A DNA stretch of 64,000 nucleotides from Bacillota bacterium (GTDB lineage: Bacteria; Bacillota; Clostridia; Acetivibrionales; DTU013). Positions 61,872 to 64,000 of this stretch are shown piece by piece. The number at the start of each line of letters is the position of its first letter. Within the stretch, counting starts at the first letter, position 1. Below the pieces are notes generated by a model. The model did not search any database. It saw only the letters and a program-made list of their open reading frames with translations, and had not been told where the DNA came from. The stretch covers positions 1 through 64,000 of the forward strand of contig JAEYON010000068.1 of NCBI GenBank assembly GCA_023411645.1. Reading direction: 5' to 3'. Made by a program: the position numbers and the translations under genes.

Positions 61872-61895
61872 ATAGATAGAAAGTGAGTGATGTGA

Positions 61896-63185
61896 ATGCC
61901 AAATGAAAGAAACCTGAAATTTGAAACTCTGCAACTCCACGCAGGACAGGAAAATCCTGATCCCGCAACCGGTGCGAGAGCCGTTCCGATCTACCAGACC
62001 ACCTCCTATGTTTTTGCCGATTTCGCTCAGGCGGAAGGCCGGTTTGGGCTCACAGAGGGCGGAAATATTTATACGCGAATCATGAATCCGACCACGGATG
62101 TTTTTGAAAAGCGCATTGCGGCTCTTGAGGGGGGTATTGCTGCCCTTGCGGTGGCCAGCGGCGCTGCGGCAATTACCTATGCCGTCCAGAATATAGCTCA
62201 TGCGGGCGACCATATTGTATCCGCCAACACTATATATGGAGGTACATACAATCTTTTTGCACACACATTTAAGGATTTTGGAATCGATGTGACTTTCGTT
62301 AATCCGGATGAGGAGGGAAGTTTCGAATCGGCAATCAGGCTGAATACCAAGGCTATTTTTATTGAGAGCCTTGGCAACCCCAACTGCAGTCTTGTGGATA
62401 TTGATGCTCTGGCAGAGCTTGCACACAGAAACGGCATTCCTCTCATAGTTGACAATACATTTGCAACGCCTTATCTCCTTCGTCCCATCGATCATGGTGC
62501 GGATATTATTGTACATTCGGCCACTAAGTTTATTGGGGGTCACGGAACATCAATCGGCGGAGTAATTGTTGACAGCGGAAGGTTTGATTGGGTTGGATCC
62601 GGCAAATTCCCGTACCTGACGGAGCCTGATCCAAGTTACCATGGCGTGCGCTTTACAGATGCAGCCGGCGCTGCGGCCTATATTACTAAGGTAAGAGTTA
62701 CTTTGCTCAGGGATACGGGAGCAGCACTGAGCCCGTTTAATTCATTCCTGTTTCTGCAGGGATTGGAGACGTTATCACTTCGTGTGGAGCGGCATGTAGA
62801 AAACACGCTCAAGGTCATTGATTTCCTCGGGAGCCATCCAAAAGTGGAAAGAGTCAATCATCCGTCCCTTCCCGACAGCCCATACAACAAGCTTTACGGG
62901 GAATACTTCCCAAAGGGTGCAGGTTCCATCTTCACATTTGAGATCAAGGGAGGCGCGCAAGAAGCAAAGACTTTTATCGACAAGCTTGAGATATTTTCCT
63001 TGCTTGCAAATGTTGCCGATGTAAAATCTCTTGTAATCCATCCTGCAAGCACGACTCACTCCCAGATGACTGAACAGGAGCTTATGGAATCAGGGATCAG
63101 GAAGAATACGATACGTCTGTCTGTAGGCACAGAGCATATAGACGACCTGATCTGGGATCTTGACCAGGCACTGGCAGCTCTGTGA
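61896..63185 (+). CDS. metY: O-acetylhomoserine sulfhydrylase / aminocarboxypropyltransferase
   Basis: A 429-residue PLP enzyme of the Cys/Met metabolism family. Lys211 in HSATKFIGGHG forms the Schiff base, and the opening TLQLHAGQENPDPATGARAVPIYQTTSYVF is typical of MetY. It makes homocysteine from O-acetylhomoserine and sulfide. The length, about 430, separates it from the shorter MetB/MetC enzymes. It starts at ATG 61896 with a weak ribosome binding site and follows cysK, so the two form a sulfur-assimilation pair with separate promoters. Confidence 0.94.
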   Translation: MPNERNLKFETLQLHAGQENPDPATGARAVPIYQTTSYVFADFAQAEGRFGLTEGGNIYTRIMNPTTDVFEKRIAALEGGIAALAVASGAAAITYAVQNIAHAGDHIVSANTIYGGTYNLFAHTFKDFGIDVTFVNPDEEGSFESAIRLNTKAIFIESLGNPNCSLVDIDALAELAHRNGIPLIVDNTFATPYLLRPIDHGADIIVHSATKFIGGHGTSIGGVIVDSGRFDWVGSGKFPYLTEPDPSYHGVRFTDAAGAAAYITKVRVTLLRDTGAALSPFNSFLFLQGLETLSLRVERHVENTLKVIDFLGSHPKVERVNHPSLPDSPYNKLYGEYFPKGAGSIFTFEIKGGAQEAKTFIDKLEIFSLLANVADVKSLVIHPASTTHSQMTEQELMESGIRKNTIRLSVGTEHIDDLIWDLDQALAAL

Positions 63186-63230
63186 TGGAATGATACAGTA
63201 GTATTACACAATTTTCGGGTGCTTAAACAG

Positions 63231-63270
63231 GACGTCTATTTCGATATGACAATAGACGTCTTTGCTTTTG
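63231..63270 (+). terminator. Intrinsic terminator of metY
   Basis: GACGTCTATT (63231-63240) pairs perfectly with AATAGACGTC (63251-63260) and is followed by TTTGCTTTTG. Confidence 0.85.
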
Positions 63271-63274
63271 GAGA

Positions 63275-63291
63275 TGAGAACGAGGTTCTCA
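63275..63291. other. Short hairpin past the uxaC stop
   Basis: TGAGAAC, GAG, GTTCTCA: a perfect 7-bp stem with a 3-nt loop in the convergent gap of metY and uxaC. It has no T-run and may be a weak minus-strand terminator. Confidence 0.3.
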
Positions 63292-63381
63292 CACAGAAAA
63301 GAGGCAAAGCTGTTACCAAAGTGCAGGAGAGCTTTTCGCAATACGAGATGAACCTTTGGAGTGGGAGCTGAATATGCCGGA

Positions 63382-64000
63382 TTATAGACCAAAATAGTCG
63401 ACAGCGTTATTATAGCAGATATTTTGCACCATATTCCCCAAAAGGTCCATATCTTGTGGAGCCTCACCGGTATGCACCCATTTTCCGAGCAGGTTGCACA
63501 GGATTCTGCGGAAATATTCATGACGTGTGTACGATATAAAACTTCTGGAATCAGTAAGCATACCGACAAAGCGGCTGAGAAGCCCCAGATTTGCCAGCGT
63601 AACCAGTTGTTTTTCCATTCCATCCTTCTGATCGTTGAACCACCACGCCGAGCCCAGCTGCATTTTGCTTGGGATGCCTCCTCCCTGAAAACAGCCGATA
63701 ATTGTTCCCAGAACTTCATTTTTAGATGGGTTCAGGCTGTAAAGGATAGTTTTAGGAAGCTCATCAGTTTCATCCAGCGTATTCAAGAAGAGGGAAAGGC
63801 TAGAGGCCGTATTCCAGTCCCCGATAGCGTCGAAGCCTGTATCAGGACCCAATTTACGCATCATTCGCGTATTATTGTTCCTCATTACATCCATGTGAAG
63901 CTGCATGACCCACCCGAGACGAGCATACTGTCTTCCAAGGAATAGCAGGATCTCAGTTTTGTACAAGCCGATCTCCTCCCCGGTCATAGGTTCACCTTCC
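63382..64000 (-). CDS. uxaC: Glucuronate isomerase, C-terminal part (runs off the window)
   Basis: The last ~205 codons of UxaC; the frame stays open to base 64000, so the N-terminus lies outside. WVMQLHMDVMRNNNTRM, LGPDTGFDAIGDW, MQLGSAWWFNDQKDGME and MLTDSRSFISYTRHEYFRRI are characteristic of uronate isomerase. It interconverts D-glucuronate and D-fructuronate (or galacturonate and tagaturonate) in hexuronate breakdown. The next genes of the pathway presumably lie beyond the window. Confidence 0.93.
   Translation of the reverse strand, partial: EGEPMTGEEIGLYKTEILLFLGRQYARLGWVMQLHMDVMRNNNTRMMRKLGPDTGFDAIGDWNTASSLSLFLNTLDETDELPKTILYSLNPSKNEVLGTIIGCFQGGGIPSKMQLGSAWWFNDQKDGMEKQLVTLANLGLLSRFVGMLTDSRSFISYTRHEYFRRILCNLLGKWVHTGEAPQDMDLLGNMVQNICYNNAVDYFGL

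Noticed and set aside
61749..62543. 264-codon minus-strand open frame
   Set aside because: Antisense to metY and its promoter; sequence contains repeated Ser/Leu/Tyr runs derived from the AGACAGATAA repeats.
63204..63719. 171-codon minus-strand open frame
   Set aside because: It overlaps uxaC in another frame; the uxaC frame carries the conserved motifs.
1..64000. CRISPR arrays, tRNA or rRNA genes, transposases, prophage genes
   Set aside because: No regularly spaced repeats, cloverleaf-like sequences, rRNA segments or transposase/integrase motifs were seen on either strand.

Overview
The window looks like chromosome of an anaerobic, endospore-forming member of the Clostridia. The evidence is a pyruvate:ferredoxin oxidoreductase, a spore-coat transglutaminase (Tgl), a DUF3787-type small spore protein, SpoVB/MurJ-like flippases, an SPL-family radical SAM protein, three ABC-F ATPases, strong AGGAGG-type ribosome binding sites and frequent GTG/TTG starts. 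Base composition is intermediate by eye. The genus cannot be named from the sequence alone.

Layout. (1) 183-9954 is one catabolic operon on the + strand: a metal-dependent cyclase-family hydrolase, a TAXI-type TRAP transporter (binding lipoprotein plus fused permease), a bis-MGD molybdenum/tungsten oxidoreductase with a four-cluster ferredoxin subunit, a GntR/FadR regulator, a homocitrate/isopropylmalate synthase-like enzyme and a uroporphyrinogen-decarboxylase-family (MtaA-like) protein. The substrate is unknown. (2) 10025-11844 is an antibiotic-resistance-type ABC-F gene behind a promoter, a roughly 220-nt leader and a candidate leader peptide; a GH1 beta-glycosidase converges on it. (3) 13565-22819 is a cell-wall neighbourhood: D-aspartate-ligase-like ATP-grasp enzyme, FemAB-type transferase, lipid flippase, D,D-carboxypeptidase, a CapA-VanX fusion and a MurE-like ligase of the lysine-type lineage. 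Together they could build or edit an alternative peptidoglycan stem or branch. (4) 23005-32884 is mixed housekeeping and sporulation: DUF4434/FN3 lipid-anchored or secreted protein, two back-to-back ABC-F genes, an M15 peptidase with a peptidoglycan-binding domain, an M24 peptidase, the DUF3787 spore protein, a radical SAM protein, a TetR regulator and a Cys-rich protein. (5) 32912-44461 is a more AT-rich carbohydrate-uptake island: YesMN two-component system, a six-hairpin glycosidase-like protein, an amidohydrolase, a binding lipoprotein, two permeases and a sugar isomerase, without its own ABC ATPase. (6) 44545-48093 is nifJ.

(7) 48220-55366 is an unusual signalling operon: a receiver-GGDEF-degenerate-EAL protein followed by two tandem 851-residue soluble histidine kinases, each with a LacI/periplasmic-binding-protein-like sensor domain at the N-terminus. 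(8) 55344-59677 (minus strand) holds a second flippase, tgl and two unknown genes, probably spore-related. (9) 59828-63270 holds wrbA, cysK and metY (sulfur assimilation), and the window ends inside uxaC (glucuronate isomerase).

A family of short inverted-repeat elements (full copies near 13261 and 61669, fragments near 19215 and 60530) is scattered in the intergenic regions. No rRNA, tRNA, CRISPR array, transposase or phage gene was seen.
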